A stretch of DNA of 20,933 nucleotides from JBPCOI01 sp051000395 (GTDB lineage Bacteria; Actinomycetota; Actinomycetes; Mycobacteriales; Jatrophihabitantaceae): NCBI GenBank assembly GCA_051000395.1, contig JBPCOI010000098.1, positions 1 to 20,933 of the forward strand, written 5' to 3'. Both the position numbers and the translations under genes were made by a program. The number at the start of each line of letters is the position of its first letter. Positions within the stretch are counted from its first letter, which is position 1. The notes beneath the pieces are model-generated. The model saw nothing but the letters and a program-made list of their open reading frames with translations, ran no database searches and had not been told where the DNA came from. Positions 20,532 to 20,933 of this stretch are shown piece by piece.

Positions 20532-20933
20532 CTACTTCGACTCGTTCGACGCGGTGGCCGTGGCCGGTTCATCCGTGCCGGAACTGTCGCTGCGCGGCGA
20601 GGGCTTCGCGCGGCTGCCCTTGTCCAGGTTCGCTCGTCGCTGGGCAGCCTCGGCCGCTTGTTGCCCGGAGTCGGTGTCGCTGCCGGTGTCGCTGCCGGTG
20701 TCGCTGCCGGGCGACGGGCCGTCCTCCCCACCCACTCGGGCGAGTGACAGCGCCGAGGCCACCGACGAAAATGGTCGCGTGGGCGCTGGGGACGACGATC
20801 GGACGACCGGGCTGACGATCGGGCTCGCCGTCGCCGCCGTGGGGCTGGTGCTCGGCGGCGGCGCGATCGCCGTAGGCCGTCGTCGTCGCGACCGCTGACG
20901 CCGTGGTCCGACTGCGCACGGTCTCCCCGAACG
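20532..20933 (-). CDS. Partial low-complexity frame upstream of atpG (AtpA tail expected, not recognised)
   Basis: This frame is open from the window edge to a TAG three bases before the atpG start, giving at least 133 residues. It is rich in Ser, Pro, Thr, Asp and Arg. It includes APPPSTSPTAATASP, a GSDT repeat, QQAAEAAQRRANLD and a hydrophilic end DEPATATASNESK. The tight spacing to atpG and shared strand suggest it ends a real gene, and synteny predicts atpA. None of the conserved AtpA C-terminal helices are visible, so this is either an unusually long AtpA extension, another inserted gene, or an assembly fault. The upper part can also be read on the plus strand as a membrane anchor. The wobble positions of the two readings coincide, so codon bias cannot decide. 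Confidence 0.3.
   Translation of the reverse strand, partial: RSGRPCAVGPRRQRSRRRRPTAIAPPPSTSPTAATASPIVSPVVRSSSPAPTRPFSSVASALSLARVGGEDGPSPGSDTGSDTGSDTDSGQQAAEAAQRRANLDKGSRAKPSPRSDSSGTDEPATATASNESK
20673..20708. repeat. Three perfect 12-bp tandem repeats
   Basis: GGTGTCGCTGCC is repeated three times without change. On the minus strand it encodes Gly-Ser-Asp-Thr repeats, on the plus strand Leu-Pro-Val-Ser. The period preserves the frame. Confidence 0.9.
20779..20898 (+). CDS. Possible small tail-anchored membrane peptide (competing reading)
   Basis: From the GTG at 20779 a 39-residue reading gives an acidic start (GAGDDDRTT), a convincing 20-residue hydrophobic helix at about 12-31 (LTIGLAVAAVGLVLGGGAIA) and a basic RRRRDR end before TGA. 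The same frame is open upstream to 20554 with several GTG codons. No ribosome-binding site is evident. The layout is that of a C-terminal membrane anchor, but the same DNA reads as a Pro/Ser/Thr-rich stretch on the other strand. It may be chance. Confidence 0.15.
   Translation: MGAGDDDRTTGLTIGLAVAAVGLVLGGGAIAVGRRRRDR

Overview
The window comes from a high-GC actinobacterium (Actinomycetota). Codons are strongly GC-ending, and start codons are often GTG. The gene set is typical of the phylum: NucS mismatch endonuclease, a FilP-like coiled-coil protein, DUF2550 beside the ATP synthase operon, and ethylmalonyl-CoA mutase of the MeaA type. The species cannot be named from the sequence. No rRNA, tRNA, CRISPR array, transposase or prophage gene is visible.

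Layout. Positions 1-6413 hold acyl-CoA metabolism genes: a thiolase (-), divergent methylmalonyl/ethylmalonyl-CoA epimerase (+), crotonyl-CoA carboxylase/reductase (+), a FilP/DivIVA-like coiled-coil protein (+), a small zinc-ribbon-like protein (-) and a tandem-duplicated 3-hydroxyacyl-CoA dehydrogenase (-). Positions 6534-11492 hold an aldehyde dehydrogenase (-), nucS (-), an aldo/keto reductase (+) and a secreted lipase-family protein (+) with a sortase-type C-terminus. Positions 11493-15210 hold ethylmalonyl-CoA mutase (-), then an SRPBCC protein, a phosphatidylcholine-synthase-like enzyme and a small membrane protein (all +). Positions 15229-17151 hold murA (-) and a PduO-type cobalamin adenosyltransferase (+), divergent from a shared 54-bp promoter region. 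Positions 17206-20528 hold the end of the ATP synthase operon: atpG, atpD, atpC and a DUF2550 gene, all (-). The last 400 bases, where atpA would be expected, hold only low-complexity sequence and no recognisable AtpA.

How the genes fit together. Thiolase, hydroxybutyryl-CoA dehydrogenase, Ccr, epimerase and Ecm are successive steps from acetyl-CoA to methylsuccinyl-CoA, the first half of the ethylmalonyl-CoA pathway. The PduO enzyme can supply the adenosylcobalamin that Ecm needs. The crotonase and the later steps (Mcd, Mch, Mcl) are not in the window. The same set could instead feed ethylmalonyl-CoA into polyketide synthesis.

The least ordinary parts lie between genes. One palindromic repeat with the core GATCTTCATG/CATGAAGATC occurs at two loci, and at one of them it forms the 3' end of a coding sequence. 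A second element is a perfect 19-bp inverted repeat. There are several compact TAnnnT promoters, some placed for leaderless transcription, and a dyad overlaps the ecm promoter. Other points of note are an Asp at the MurA fosfomycin-target position, a Gln-Gln in place of the epimerase's metal-binding His, and the missing AtpA C-terminus. I found no clearly new multi-gene system.
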